Source: Vibrio mediterranei | GTDB lineage: Bacteria; Pseudomonadota; Gammaproteobacteria; Enterobacterales; Vibrionaceae | Length of the DNA stretch: 64,000 nucleotides | Assembly (NCBI RefSeq): GCF_900088415.1 | Contig: NZ_FLLQ01000001.1 | Coordinates: 434,001-498,000, forward strand | Reading direction: 5' to 3' | Shown: positions 56,315-64,000 of the stretch, piece by piece | Position numbering within the stretch: the stretch's first letter is position 1 | How the letters are laid out: each line of letters starts with the position of its first letter | The notes under the pieces: generated by a model | The model's database searches: none | What the model was told of the DNA's origin: nothing | What the model saw: only the letters and a program-made list of their open reading frames with translations | Program-made: the position numbers and the translations under genes

Positions 56315-57358
56315 ATGGAAAATATCGCGCTTACCCAATACAGTCATGGTGCCGGTTGTGGCTGTAAACTGTCACCTAAAGTCCTTAACCAAATTCTCGC
56401 CTCCTACACACCTACGCCAAGCAGTGATCAATTAATCGTTGGCAACCTTAGCCGTGATGATGCCGCGGTTTATCATATTGGCGATGGACACTGCGTTATC
56501 AGTACCACCGACTTTTTCATGCCAATCGTTGACGACCCGTTTGATTTTGGCCGTATCGCTGCCACTAACGCTATTAGCGACATCTATGCGATGGGTGGGA
56601 AACCAATTATGGCGCTGGCGATTTTAGGCTGGCCTATCGACAAATTGGCTCCAGAGATTGCAGGAAAAGTTATAGAGGGAGCACGCAGCGTCTGCCAAAA
56701 AGCAGGTATTGAGCTTGCGGGCGGCCATTCTATTGATTCTCCAGAACCGATATTTGGCTTAGCCGTAACCGGAACTGGCAAATTAGACCAAATCAAACAA
56801 AATTCAAAAGCCACCGCTGACTGTGATCTATTTTTAACCAAGCCTCTAGGTATCGGTTTATTAACCAGCGCTGAAAAGAAAAAGCAGCTTAAGCCAGAGC
56901 ATAAAGGGCTAGCAGTTAAATGGATGTGTGAGTCCAACGTGATTGGTCAACAGCTCGCCGAGTTTTCACAAGTAAAAGCTATTACAGATGTGACGGGTTT
57001 TGGCTTGCTTGGTCACCTTACTGAAGTCTGTAATGGCTCCAATCTAGATGCCCATATCGATTTACCTGCAATCCCTTTGTTACCTGGCGTTGAGGAATAT
57101 ATTGACTTAGGAACCATTCCCGGGGGCACCCATAGAAACTATGACTCAGTCAAACACATGCTGGGTGAAATAAGCGACTTTGACAAAGCCATCTTATGCG
57201 ATCCACAAACTTCTGGTGGCCTGCTTCTGGCGGTAGAAAAGAGCGGCGTAAACGATATGCTGAACTTCTGCAGAAGTTGTGGTGTTACGGCAACAAGAAT
57301 TGGGTCACTGACTCAGCCAGCCAATAGTCAGCAACCACAAATTAAAATAGAACGTTAA
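56315..57358 (+). CDS. selD: Selenophosphate synthase
   Basis: The 347-residue protein matches Sel[20 protein letters not shown] at the N terminus (Cys15, equivalent to E. coli Cys17, and Lys18), then [51 protein letters not shown] and [10 protein letters not shown]. It makes selenophosphate from selenide and ATP. No selA, selB or selU gene is seen here, so in this locus it would feed the selenium-dependent molybdenum hydroxylase. ACGGAG precedes the ATG. Confidence 0.95.
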   Translation: MENIALTQYSHGAGCGCKLSPKVLNQILASYTPTPSSDQLIVGNLSRDDAAVYHIGDGHCVISTTDFFMPIVDDPFDFGRIAATNAISDIYAMGGKPIMALAILGWPIDKLAPEIAGKVIEGARSVCQKAGIELAGGHSIDSPEPIFGLAVTGTGKLDQIKQNSKATADCDLFLTKPLGIGLLTSAEKKKQLKPEHKGLAVKWMCESNVIGQQLAEFSQVKAITDVTGFGLLGHLTEVCNGSNLDAHIDLPAIPLLPGVEEYIDLGTIPGGTHRNYDSVKHMLGEISDFDKAILCDPQTSGGLLLAVEKSGVNDMLNFCRSCGVTATRIGSLTQPANSQQPQIKIER

Positions 57359-57361
57359 TAG

Positions 57362-58222
57362 TCACAAGATGGGAGACATTTGTACTGCACTTGTCTCCCA
57401 AAACAACCAGCCAACCATAATATAGAAGCTTGCAATAGCGAAAACCGCGACATACCCCCACATCCATTGGTTTTTGTGTCGACGATGAAGTAAAGATTCC
57501 AGCTTAAACCAAGCGCTTTGACCGAACACTACCACTAAGCTTAACGATAAAAAGCTGCCGAAAAAGCTCGCCAGCATCAAACCTAACGACAGTTGCCAAC
57601 CAAACCAAAGCATACTGAAAAGCCCTATCAACGCCGTGCTACTACAAGGTCGCAATCCATATAATGCAACGTTTGAGAAATTCCATGTCGCCACGGTACT
57701 GACTTCAGGTTCGTGTGGCCGTTTTTGTTTGATACAACCTTTAATCAAATAGACGACGCCGAGTACCACCATACCAGCACCTACAAATTGATTGATGGAT
57801 GCAACCCAGCCTATGGAAGCCCGATACCCAATAGATAGAAACTGATTGGCAAGTAAAACAATGGAGATCGTCACTGCTGCTTGCAACATATTGATAAGTA
57901 GGCTTAACCAAACTAGTTTCCATCGGCTTAGGGTTGAGCTTGTCGCGAGCAACATCACTGCACTTTTGCCATGCCCCGGTCCTAATGAATGAGTAAAACC
58001 ATAAGCAAAGGTGCACAACGCAGTAATAATGAGTGCCTTCCAGTCGCCAGAATCCACTAGATCCAAGTAGTCAGATAGCTGCTCTAGCAGTGAACGCTGT
58101 ATCGATACAAACGCCCATCGAAGGGAGTCAATGTTCTCTATCACGCCCACCATCACTGTGACAAAAACAACCACTATTAGCACCAGCGTTAAGGCTTGAA
58201 TCCAGCGGTTAAAGCTATTCAC
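57362..58222 (-). CDS. NicO-family (HoxN/HupN/NixA/RcnA-like) metal transporter
   Basis: The 286-residue inner-membrane protein has about six membrane segments, and FTHSLGPGHGKSAVML is the NicO signature. Its GTG start overlaps the DUF1007 stop by 8 nt. NicO members move Ni2+, Co2+ or related divalent metals in either direction. Because the operon seems to be under Zur, zinc uptake or related traffic is plausible here. Third gene of the operon. Confidence 0.85.
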   Translation of the reverse strand: MNSFNRWIQALTLVLIVVVFVTVMVGVIENIDSLRWAFVSIQRSLLEQLSDYLDLVDSGDWKALIITALCTFAYGFTHSLGPGHGKSAVMLLATSSTLSRWKLVWLSLLINMLQAAVTISIVLLANQFLSIGYRASIGWVASINQFVGAGMVVLGVVYLIKGCIKQKRPHEPEVSTVATWNFSNVALYGLRPCSSTALIGLFSMLWFGWQLSLGLMLASFFGSFLSLSLVVVFGQSAWFKLESLLHRRHKNQWMWGYVAVFAIASFYIMVGWLFWETSAVQMSPIL

Positions 58223-58865
58223 AATGTATGCTCACTTTTTGACTAAAATGAGCACCAAGGTCGTCATCCCCTTGTTCATCAATGCCTAATGAGTTCGCGT
58301 AATCAAGGATTTCTTGAGACGGACTTGGGGTCTCAAGGGTTGTTCTACACTTGCCACTCACGTCTGGACTAAGCGTAACGGTCGACGGGTCTTTCCAAGA
58401 AATATCGATGAAGTACGTATTGTCGTAGACCTGAACATCCAGCTCCTGAGTCGATACGTCAATAGCGCGCGACAACGGCAATGTAAAATTCAGTACCATA
58501 CGTCGTCCTTGCTTAGTTAATGTATAGACCTCTGGCAAACGAAACTTAAGCGGTTCACCATCAATATACAAATAAGTAAAGTAATGCGTATTCAATAAAT
58601 TAGACATCAACCTTACCGCTTCTTTATGCGCTGTTTCTTCGCTATCAAACACTGAAAAGTCACCATCTAGCGCGTAGGCACTGGTGAAAGGATCAAACAC
58701 CCACTCCATGCTGATGCTATCCACCAATGTCCCTTTGCCATTGACCGTTAACTGGTTGCCTATCCATGAATGCGGGTGTGCGTTGGCGTTAATCGACAGC
58801 GTCACCAAAGCGACAACCAATACTCTGCGCCAATAGGAAGACTTCAATACGAACCGATTAAACAT
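58215..58865 (-). CDS. DUF1007 family periplasmic protein
   Basis: From the ATG at 58865 the 216-residue protein has a signal peptide ending near NANA-HPHSW. The mature domain begins HPHSWIGNQLTVNGKG and has MEWVFDPFTSAYALDGD, typical of DUF1007. The His- and acid-rich start of the mature chain could bind metal. DUF1007 genes often precede NicO transporters and may act as metal chaperones. The start overlaps the stop of the M23 gene by 8 nt. Confidence 0.85.
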   Translation of the reverse strand: MFNRFVLKSSYWRRVLVVALVTLSINANAHPHSWIGNQLTVNGKGTLVDSISMEWVFDPFTSAYALDGDFSVFDSEETAHKEAVRLMSNLLNTHYFTYLYIDGEPLKFRLPEVYTLTKQGRRMVLNFTLPLSRAIDVSTQELDVQVYDNTYFIDISWKDPSTVTLSPDVSGKCRTTLETPSPSQEILDYANSLGIDEQGDDDLGAHFSQKVSIHCE

Positions 58866-60156
58866 GGCGTTTTTCTTGAGCAATACGACTGTGGTCTTTG
58901 TTGCCTACAAGTTGGTCGAATTCCGAGATTCGCGCAATAAATGCGGGCTTATCTTTTGCTGGGATCGACGTTGCCATCGGCAAGTTTGCTGTTATTGGAT
59001 CAACAGCACGATTTCGCACTAGCACTTCAAAATGTAAATGCGGTCCCGTTAAGCGCCCAGTTGCTCCGGATAACGCTACTTTCTGACCCCGTTTAACATG
59101 ATCGCCTCGTTTCACGAGAATACGCTGCAAGTGTAAATATCGTGTTTTGTAGACACTGTTATGTTCAATAACTAAATACTTGCCCGCATAAGGGTGGTTG
59201 CGCACCGCAATTACCTTACCATCACCGGTGGAATGAACAGGCGTGCCGACAGGCGTTGCAAAGTCAGTTCCGTTATGTGGTGAAATACGTCCAGTGACAG
59301 GGTGAACGCGTCGTGGGTTGAATGGTGAGGTGATTCTTCTATATGGTTTAGCAATGGGATAGCGGTCAAAAGCTTGCTCTAAACTGTTACCCTCACGATC
59401 ATAGAAACGACCGTCTTCAGCCAGAAACGCGGCAACTTCCTTTCCTCTAATCGTAATCGAGATTCCCTGTATTTCGGTGTTCCCAGTTAAATGGTTACGC
59501 AAGTATTGCTCATTGACCAGAATGTTAAAGGTATCACCCGCTCTAAAATCTTTGGCGAAGTTTATTTTGTCTCTCAAGACTCGGGTAATATTGGCGATCT
59601 GTGTGATCGTTAATCCTGCTTTATGCGCCGAGCTCGAAAAGCTGCCAACCACTTCTCCAGAGAAGAGATGTGTTTTCCACTCACCTTGCTCTTCAATAAA
59701 TTCATAGCTGTAGCTGCCATCTTCCAAGCGTTTATATACTGCCCTTTCCACCAAACTCTCATGATAGGTCAATTGCTTGAGCTGGTTAGTCGTTCGATCT
59801 ATCACCATTTCTAGGTGATCGCCGGGCTTAATAGTATCGAGTTTCAGCGAGTTTAAATCGGCCTCTAGTAGACTTTGCAGGGTGTTATACGACAAATCCC
59901 AGGCATTGAAAATGGTGCTTAGCGAGTCACCAACTTTAACGATGTAATGCACTTTAGCAAGGTCAGGCTTTTCTGCTTGCAGCGATGTCGTTTGGGTTGG
60001 AGCGCTAGTTTCAGGGCTATTGAGCGTAGATTTGTATGGTGTAATTTTAATGGTTACAGGTTCGGGCTGAGGCTGTTCTTGTTCTATTGAGAGATATGCT
60101 GCGAGGGAAAAAGAGACAGCAGCGATAGCAAACAAGACGTATCGTGGAGACTTCAT
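58858..60156 (-). CDS. M23 peptidoglycan endopeptidase with LysM-like domain (ShyB/MepM-like)
   Basis: From the ATG at 60156 the 432-residue protein has an N-terminal anchor (YVLFAIAAVSFSLAAYL), a LysM-like segment (IVKVGDSLSTIFNAWDLSYNTLQ), an OapA-like middle, and the M23 core. The core shows HPVTGRISPHNGTDFATPVGTPVHSTGDG, then GPHLHFEVLVRNRAVDP. The zinc ligands lie in HNGTD and HLH. It cuts peptidoglycan cross-links. A Zur-like box upstream suggests it is the endopeptidase made when zinc is scarce, like V. cholerae ShyB. Reading further to 60180 gives a TTG start inside the promoter region. Confidence 0.88.
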   Translation of the reverse strand: MKSPRYVLFAIAAVSFSLAAYLSIEQEQPQPEPVTIKITPYKSTLNSPETSAPTQTTSLQAEKPDLAKVHYIVKVGDSLSTIFNAWDLSYNTLQSLLEADLNSLKLDTIKPGDHLEMVIDRTTNQLKQLTYHESLVERAVYKRLEDGSYSYEFIEEQGEWKTHLFSGEVVGSFSSSAHKAGLTITQIANITRVLRDKINFAKDFRAGDTFNILVNEQYLRNHLTGNTEIQGISITIRGKEVAAFLAEDGRFYDREGNSLEQAFDRYPIAKPYRRITSPFNPRRVHPVTGRISPHNGTDFATPVGTPVHSTGDGKVIAVRNHPYAGKYLVIEHNSVYKTRYLHLQRILVKRGDHVKRGQKVALSGATGRLTGPHLHFEVLVRNRAVDPITANLPMATSIPAKDKPAFIARISEFDQLVGNKDHSRIAQEKRHV

Positions 60157-60180
60157 AAGATAACAATAACTAAAACACAA

Positions 60181-60200
60181 TTGTTATGTTATAACATCAC
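60181..60200. promoter_or_regulatory. Zur-like operator upstream of the M23 gene
   Basis: TTGTTATGTTATAACATCAC contains the perfect palindrome ATGTTATAACAT (60186-60197). This agrees with the TGTTATA-TATAACA Zur consensus. It lies about 30 bp before the ATG of the M23 gene and within its promoter region. Confidence 0.72.
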
Positions 60201-60281
60201 CTTGGCTGATAATAAATACCGTTTGTGTCAGAATATGTATCACAGTAAGCATTATTCGCCAAGTCAGCGATTGTTAGAAAA

Positions 60282-60310
60282 AAACCTCGCCATGAATCAC
60301 AGCAAGGTTT
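60282..60310 (-). terminator. Terminator of the aldo/keto reductase gene
   Basis: AAACCTTGC pairs with GCGAGGTTT in the minus-strand RNA (one G-U pair), then TTTTTTTCTAAC follows. It lies 31 bp past the stop at 60341. Confidence 0.88.
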
Positions 60311-60340
60311 TCGTCATTTAATGAGGGCAAATTAAGGGGT

Positions 60341-61267
60341 CTATGGCACACCGTGACCTTTTGCTGCAACCCAAACTCTAAACCACTGTTCACGAGTAAG
60401 CTCTATCTCTAGTGAAGCAACGGCTGCCTTAACTCGTTCAATTTTACCTGAACCAATGATAGGTAAAGGATTCGAAGGAAGACGCTTAACCCAGGCATAA
60501 ATCACTTGATCGATGCTGGCCGCTCCTACCTCAGTGCGAATTGCCTCAAGTTCTTCTCGGACTCGCTTTGCTTGTTCCGATTTGCCGTTGAAGATTTCTC
60601 CACCAGCAAGTGTTGACCACGCCATTGGCAACACACGAAGTTGTTGCAATTGATCTAGCGTACCATCATGAGCCACTTCAAAATTAAGCGGATTAATTTC
60701 TACTTGGTTAGTCACTAGTGGCTTGCTCAAACGCGATTGTAGTAATTCAAACTGGCGTGGCGAGAAGTTTGAAACGCCGAAGTGTTTGACCTTACCAATC
60801 TTGTATAGTTCATTGAACGCATCAGCAACTTCATCAGCATCCATTAAAACGTCTGGACGGTGAATTAACAGCACATCTAGCTCGTTTACGCCCAAGCGTT
60901 GTAACGAGTTATCTACTGATTCATAAATATGTTTTGCACTGGTATCGTAATGGTTGATCTTACGACCTGGATATTTATCTGAGCACAGTTTGATGTCGCA
61001 TTTAGAGACGATTTGAATCTGTTCACGGACTGAACTATCTAGTGCTAGCGCCTCACCAAACAAACGTTCACACTCATAGTTACCGTAGATATCAGCATGA
61101 TCAACAGTAGTAACACCGAGTTCAATATGCTGTTTAAGGAAGGTCAGACGTTGTTGCGGTGTCATTCCCCAATCGGCTAATCGCCAATACCCCTGAACCA
61201 GTTCTGAAAACTCTGGTCCATTTGGCGCCATTGTCACTTTCGAAACAGCTGTAACATTCGAAACCAT
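60341..61267 (-). CDS. Aldo/keto reductase (YdhF-like)
   Basis: The 308-residue protein has the AKR barrel: VDHADIYGNYECERLFGEAL (catalytic Tyr and Asp), IVSKCDIK (catalytic Lys) and LLIHRPDVLMDADEVADAF (His), followed by FGVSNFSPRQFELLQ and VTNQVEINPL. It ends with LPIIGSGKIERVKAA, typical of the YdhF-like group. It reduces carbonyls with NADPH; the substrate is unknown. AAGGAGATAACC precedes the ATG. It is divergent from an XRE regulator. Confidence 0.9.
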   Translation of the reverse strand: MVSNVTAVSKVTMAPNGPEFSELVQGYWRLADWGMTPQQRLTFLKQHIELGVTTVDHADIYGNYECERLFGEALALDSSVREQIQIVSKCDIKLCSDKYPGRKINHYDTSAKHIYESVDNSLQRLGVNELDVLLIHRPDVLMDADEVADAFNELYKIGKVKHFGVSNFSPRQFELLQSRLSKPLVTNQVEINPLNFEVAHDGTLDQLQQLRVLPMAWSTLAGGEIFNGKSEQAKRVREELEAIRTEVGAASIDQVIYAWVKRLPSNPLPIIGSGKIERVKAAVASLEIELTREQWFRVWVAAKGHGVP

Positions 61268-61363
61268 TGGTTATCTCCTTATTTAAGTCTGCCAACATCC
61301 TATGCTTGTTTTACCTAGCTCTCAACGGGTAAACTTCGAAAAAACGAACTAGAGTACGAAGTT

Positions 61364-61762
61364 GTGAGCTTTGCAGACAGACTACAAGAATTGATTGGAC
61401 AAGAGAGTGTTAGCGGATTTGCTCGGCGTGTCGAGCTATCAGAAGCACTCATTCGCAAATACTTAAAAGGTAGTGAACCAAGCTTAGCAAAAGCAAACCA
61501 AATCGCCATGAAAGCCAACTGTTCACTCGAATGGTTAGCGACAGGATGCGGATATCTGTACCGCCAGGCCGAAGTTGTTGATATGGAAGCCTACCAACTG
61601 GCCTACGATGCCGTTATCGGCACTCGGCTGGCTGAAAAGGACATTTTCGAGCATCGTAAGCTCATCACTGCTTATCAATATTTACGCGCGACCAAAAAGC
61701 CAGATGGATATTTGGACCAATCAGGCATGAAACGACTACTGACTTCGCTTGCTGAGTTATGA
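61364..61762 (+). CDS. XRE-family transcriptional regulator, phage-repressor-like N-terminus
   Basis: The 132-residue product starts with GTG and has an HTH: DRLQELIGQESVSGFARRVELSEALIRKYLKGSEPSLAKANQIAMKANCSLEWLATG, which resembles the CI/Xre repressor class. A helical C-terminal half follows and no peptidase domain is present. It lies about 95 bp from the divergent aldo/keto reductase start, so it may control it. Similar short proteins occur in Vibrio genomes. Confidence 0.83.
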   Translation: MSFADRLQELIGQESVSGFARRVELSEALIRKYLKGSEPSLAKANQIAMKANCSLEWLATGCGYLYRQAEVVDMEAYQLAYDAVIGTRLAEKDIFEHRKLITAYQYLRATKKPDGYLDQSGMKRLLTSLAEL

Positions 61763-62106
61763 ATCCACTCAAAAATCCATCAACCTTATTACCTAAACAC
61801 CACTAAGAGTAACATTTCATTAACAACTATTCGTTTTATAAAAAGTACACCCCTCCTTCTATGTGCCTAGCTCATACATGAGTAATCATCGGTCCTATAA
61901 ATGTGACCGAGGTTAAACACATGTTTGAAAAAAATATCTTACACTAAATATAAATAACGCATTTATTAATAAAGTAGGAAACCATCAACAAAGATTAATT
62001 AATCTGCTCCAAATTATGTCCCCTAATAGTGGTATTCAAAAATAGATTTATTTTTGAATGGGGATTCTTTTATCCAAAAAAACGGAAATTATAAAAAGGA
62101 ATAACT
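61763..62106. other. Porin 1 promoter and leader region
   Basis: No gene is supported. The region contains TCGGTC/GACCGA (61889-61910) and a TGTGA half-site like a CRP site at 61903-61907. A perfect 11-bp hairpin ATTCAAAAATA (62034-62044)/TATTTTTGAAT (62049-62059) with a 4-nt loop lies 48 nt before the ATG. AAAAGGAAT gives the ribosome binding site. Confidence 0.55.
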
Positions 62107-63339
62107 ATGAAAAGTCTATTCAAACTTTCTACATTAGCTGTAAGTGTATTTGCTGCCTCTCAAGTTAGCGCTATCGAATTATATAATAACGAAGGCACTG
62201 AACTTACTATGTATGGTGCGATTGCTGCACAAGTGAGTAAGTATGATTATGATAAATCAACACCAATGGGGTCAGATGATGCCTATGGCCTTAACGGTGA
62301 CTCTACATTTATCGAAGATCCAGGGTCATATGTTGGATTTGATATCAGTCATACACAAGGAAAGTTTAAAGGTATAGCCAAAATAGCGTTTGATGTTAAT
62401 TTCGGGACTCAAACAGACGTTAATGGATATGGAGATAGTTTAGAGGCACTTACCGCAAGACAGATTTACGCTGGCTTCGGCCACGAGGACTTTGGTACCG
62501 TGACGATTGGTCGCCAAGAAAGTCCATATATGAAAACAGACAAAGGCTATTACTCTTACTGGGCTGGCGGTCTCAATATGATGCAGTCTGACGAGCTGGG
62601 TAGTCGTCGTTCTCCGAATACTGTCGTTTGGCAAAATGATTTCGATAATTTGTACGTAGGATTGCAATATCAAGCGCGACGTGATGTGGAGCAAATTGCA
62701 TTCGGTAACGGGTTAAACTTTGGTTCCTTTATCGTCGGTGGCTCGATCGACGCGAATGGCTTAACTCGTTCAAAGATAAAAATAAAAGATGGATTCGGCG
62801 GCGCTTTAGCGTATACGTTTGACTTCGGTACCTATTTATCTGCTGCATACAACCAAGCGAATGATATCAATGGTGATTTCATTGATATCTTAGGCAGCGC
62901 CACTGGTACAGCCGACAACGCTGAAGTGAAACAATATGCGTTGGCTGCTGAGCATCACTTTATGGATGGGGCGATTTCTGTATCCGGACGATATGAGCAC
63001 TTCGAAGCAAAAGATGGTAGTAACAGCCCAATCTTCGACAGTAAAACTGACAACTTCGGATTAGGTGCTAACTTCTACTTTACGGAATCAATGCGAATCT
63101 ACGGAAGTTATGAATATGCTAAAGAAAACAACAACCTGACAGGTAAAACGCAATCTGAAGCAAATATATACAATATCGGCTTTGGCTGGGCGCCAGTCGC
63201 CTGGGGTGAAGTGTATCTAGAAAGTTACTACGATGACGTACAGCTTAACGACAGCATTAACTATGAGACTGGCGCTGCTCCAGCAGACACTGAATCCAAA
63301 GGCGCTCACTTCTTCCTAGGCGCAGCCGTTTTCTTCTAA
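62107..63339 (+). CDS. Gram-negative outer-membrane porin (OmpU/OmpC-type)
   Basis: The 410-residue protein has a signal peptide cleaved after ASQVSA (residue 22). The mature protein begins IELYNNEGTELTMYGAIAAQVSKY, shows repeated amphipathic strands, a constriction-loop region YSYWAGGLNMMQSDELG and a C-terminal Phe (AAVFF) as needed for outer-membrane assembly. It forms a trimeric diffusion channel. It is followed by a paralogue at 63752. A terminator lies at 63366. Confidence 0.9.
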   Translation: MKSLFKLSTLAVSVFAASQVSAIELYNNEGTELTMYGAIAAQVSKYDYDKSTPMGSDDAYGLNGDSTFIEDPGSYVGFDISHTQGKFKGIAKIAFDVNFGTQTDVNGYGDSLEALTARQIYAGFGHEDFGTVTIGRQESPYMKTDKGYYSYWAGGLNMMQSDELGSRRSPNTVVWQNDFDNLYVGLQYQARRDVEQIAFGNGLNFGSFIVGGSIDANGLTRSKIKIKDGFGGALAYTFDFGTYLSAAYNQANDINGDFIDILGSATGTADNAEVKQYALAAEHHFMDGAISVSGRYEHFEAKDGSNSPIFDSKTDNFGLGANFYFTESMRIYGSYEYAKENNNLTGKTQSEANIYNIGFGWAPVAWGEVYLESYYDDVQLNDSINYETGAAPADTESKGAHFFLGAAVFF

Positions 63340-63365
63340 ACAGTGACTAAAACGTGACCTATTCA

Positions 63366-63392
63366 ATGCCTCCTTTTCTGGAGGCATGTTTA
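63366..63392 (+). terminator. Terminator of porin 1
   Basis: ATGCCTCC (63366-63373) and GGAGGCAT (63380-63387) form an 8-bp stem around TTTTCT. A short GTTTA tail follows. Confidence 0.7.
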
Positions 63393-63751
63393 CATTCCAA
63401 CCACATTTCACTCCTGATATTTCAACATACCTAAATCAGCGACAGATTTCTTTACTCCCCTCAACCCTAATCCATTCATTAATTCTATAAGTAACAGTCA
63501 TTACCATAGTCTAATTAATTACATAAAAACTCATAAAACTATAAGTTGTGATTTGTACCATGAATAATTCCACGCCATTTAATTAAACTCCGGTCAGCCA
63601 ACAAATCAATTAAGAGGGACATAATAACCTAAACAAAAACATAACAAATTCAAACATAACAAAATTTAGAAAAGATAATTAAATACTATGAAATGCTAGC
63701 GTTTAAAACGTAGGCAGAGACTTTTGCAACCTAATTATAAGCTTAAGAAAC
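63388..63751. other. AT-rich gap between the tandem porins
   Basis: No gene is supported. The gap is very AT-rich and probably holds the second porin promoter; TTAAGAAAC before the ATG is only a weak ribosome binding site. No clear operator was found. Confidence 0.5.
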
Positions 63752-64000
63752 ATGACTAAACTGAACCCTATTTTCCTAGCACTTTTGGCAACTTTTTCTT
63801 CCAATGCAATAGAGCTTTACAACGATGAAGGTACCGAGCTATCAATTTACGGGGCAATAGCCGCGCAGCTTAGCCGTTATGATTACAACTCAGCTACTGC
63901 TATGGGTAACGCCAATGGTTACAACTACAATAGCGATGTTATCCACGTAGAAGATCCTGGCTCATATTTGGGCTTCGATATCTCCCATACCCATGGGCAC
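63752..64000 (+). CDS. Second porin, paralogue of porin 1 (3' end outside the window)
   Basis: The first 83 codons are present. A short signal (IFLALLATFSSNA) is followed by IELYNDEGTELSIYGAIAAQLSRYDYN, DPGSYLGFDISHTHGH. This is about as similar to porin 1 as expected for tandem paralogues (shared GTEL-x-x-YGAIAAQ and EDPGSYxGFDISHT). The rest is beyond the window end. Duplicate porins may be regulated for different osmotic or substrate conditions. Confidence 0.85.
   Translation, partial: MTKLNPIFLALLATFSSNAIELYNDEGTELSIYGAIAAQLSRYDYNSATAMGNANGYNYNSDVIHVEDPGSYLGFDISHTHGH

Overview
The window looks like chromosomal DNA of a marine Vibrionaceae member, most likely Vibrio. Supporting signs are the AT-leaning base composition, VCR-like attC sites, OmpU-type porins and a Zur-linked peptidoglycan hydrolase. 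No rRNA, tRNA, CRISPR array, transposase, phage structural gene or integron integrase was seen. Assignments come from reading motifs and family resemblance; no search was run.

Layout. (1) 1-1172: the 3' part of an XdhC/YqeB-type maturation protein for selenium-dependent molybdenum hydroxylases. (2) 1.4-4.2 kb: a YgjK-like GH63 glycosidase lipoprotein. (3) 4.6-24.5 kb: a long run of small orphan genes, nearly all on the minus strand. It holds six GNAT acetyltransferases plus one fragment, two carbon-nitrogen hydrolases, two VOC proteins, a TudS/DUF523 protein, OsmC, DJ-1/PfpI, an SDR, GFA, OGFr-like and DUF proteins, a metzincin-like protease and the Mn transporter MntH. (4) 24.5-31.0 kb: five integron-type cassettes bounded by attC sites, with no integrase nearby (a CALIN). 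They carry a HipA-like kinase with a DUF3037-like partner, an OLD-type ATPase/TOPRIM protein, an almost ORF-less cassette, a PhzF-family protein and a membrane-tethered PD-(D/E)XK protein. (5) 31-38 kb: a small Zn-ribbon protein, PHP phosphatase, M91-type metallopeptidase, OYE-family flavoenzyme, hybrid histidine kinase and ASCH protein. (6) 38.6-41.9 kb: a pstSCAB operon on the plus strand. (7) 42-57.4 kb: a purine catabolism island. (8) 57.4-60.2 kb: a probable Zur-controlled operon of an M23 endopeptidase, a DUF1007 protein and a NicO metal transporter. (9) 60.3-64 kb: an aldo/keto reductase, a divergent XRE regulator and two tandem paralogous porins, the second cut by the window end.

How genes work together. 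The purine island has a two-gene xanthine dehydrogenase (a fused Mo+FAD chain and an FeS subunit), an NCS2 purine permease, and the ygeW-ygeX-ygeY-hyuA-yqeA set linked to anaerobic urate/purine degradation through 2,3-diaminopropionate. It also has a YgeV-like sigma-54 activator and selD. With the YqeB protein at the left edge, this is the signature expected for an orphan SelD serving a selenium-dependent molybdenum hydroxylase. I see sigma-54-type -24/-12 elements before both minus-strand operons, and a similar inverted repeat upstream of each that could bind the YgeV-like activator.

The best candidates for something undescribed are the cassette genes at 24.6-31.0 kb, which look like anti-phage modules; the shared operator and sigma-54 circuit of the purine island; the mntH leader hairpin that sequesters the ribosome binding site; and the family of small proteins in which a hydrophobic stretch separates two CXXC knuckles.
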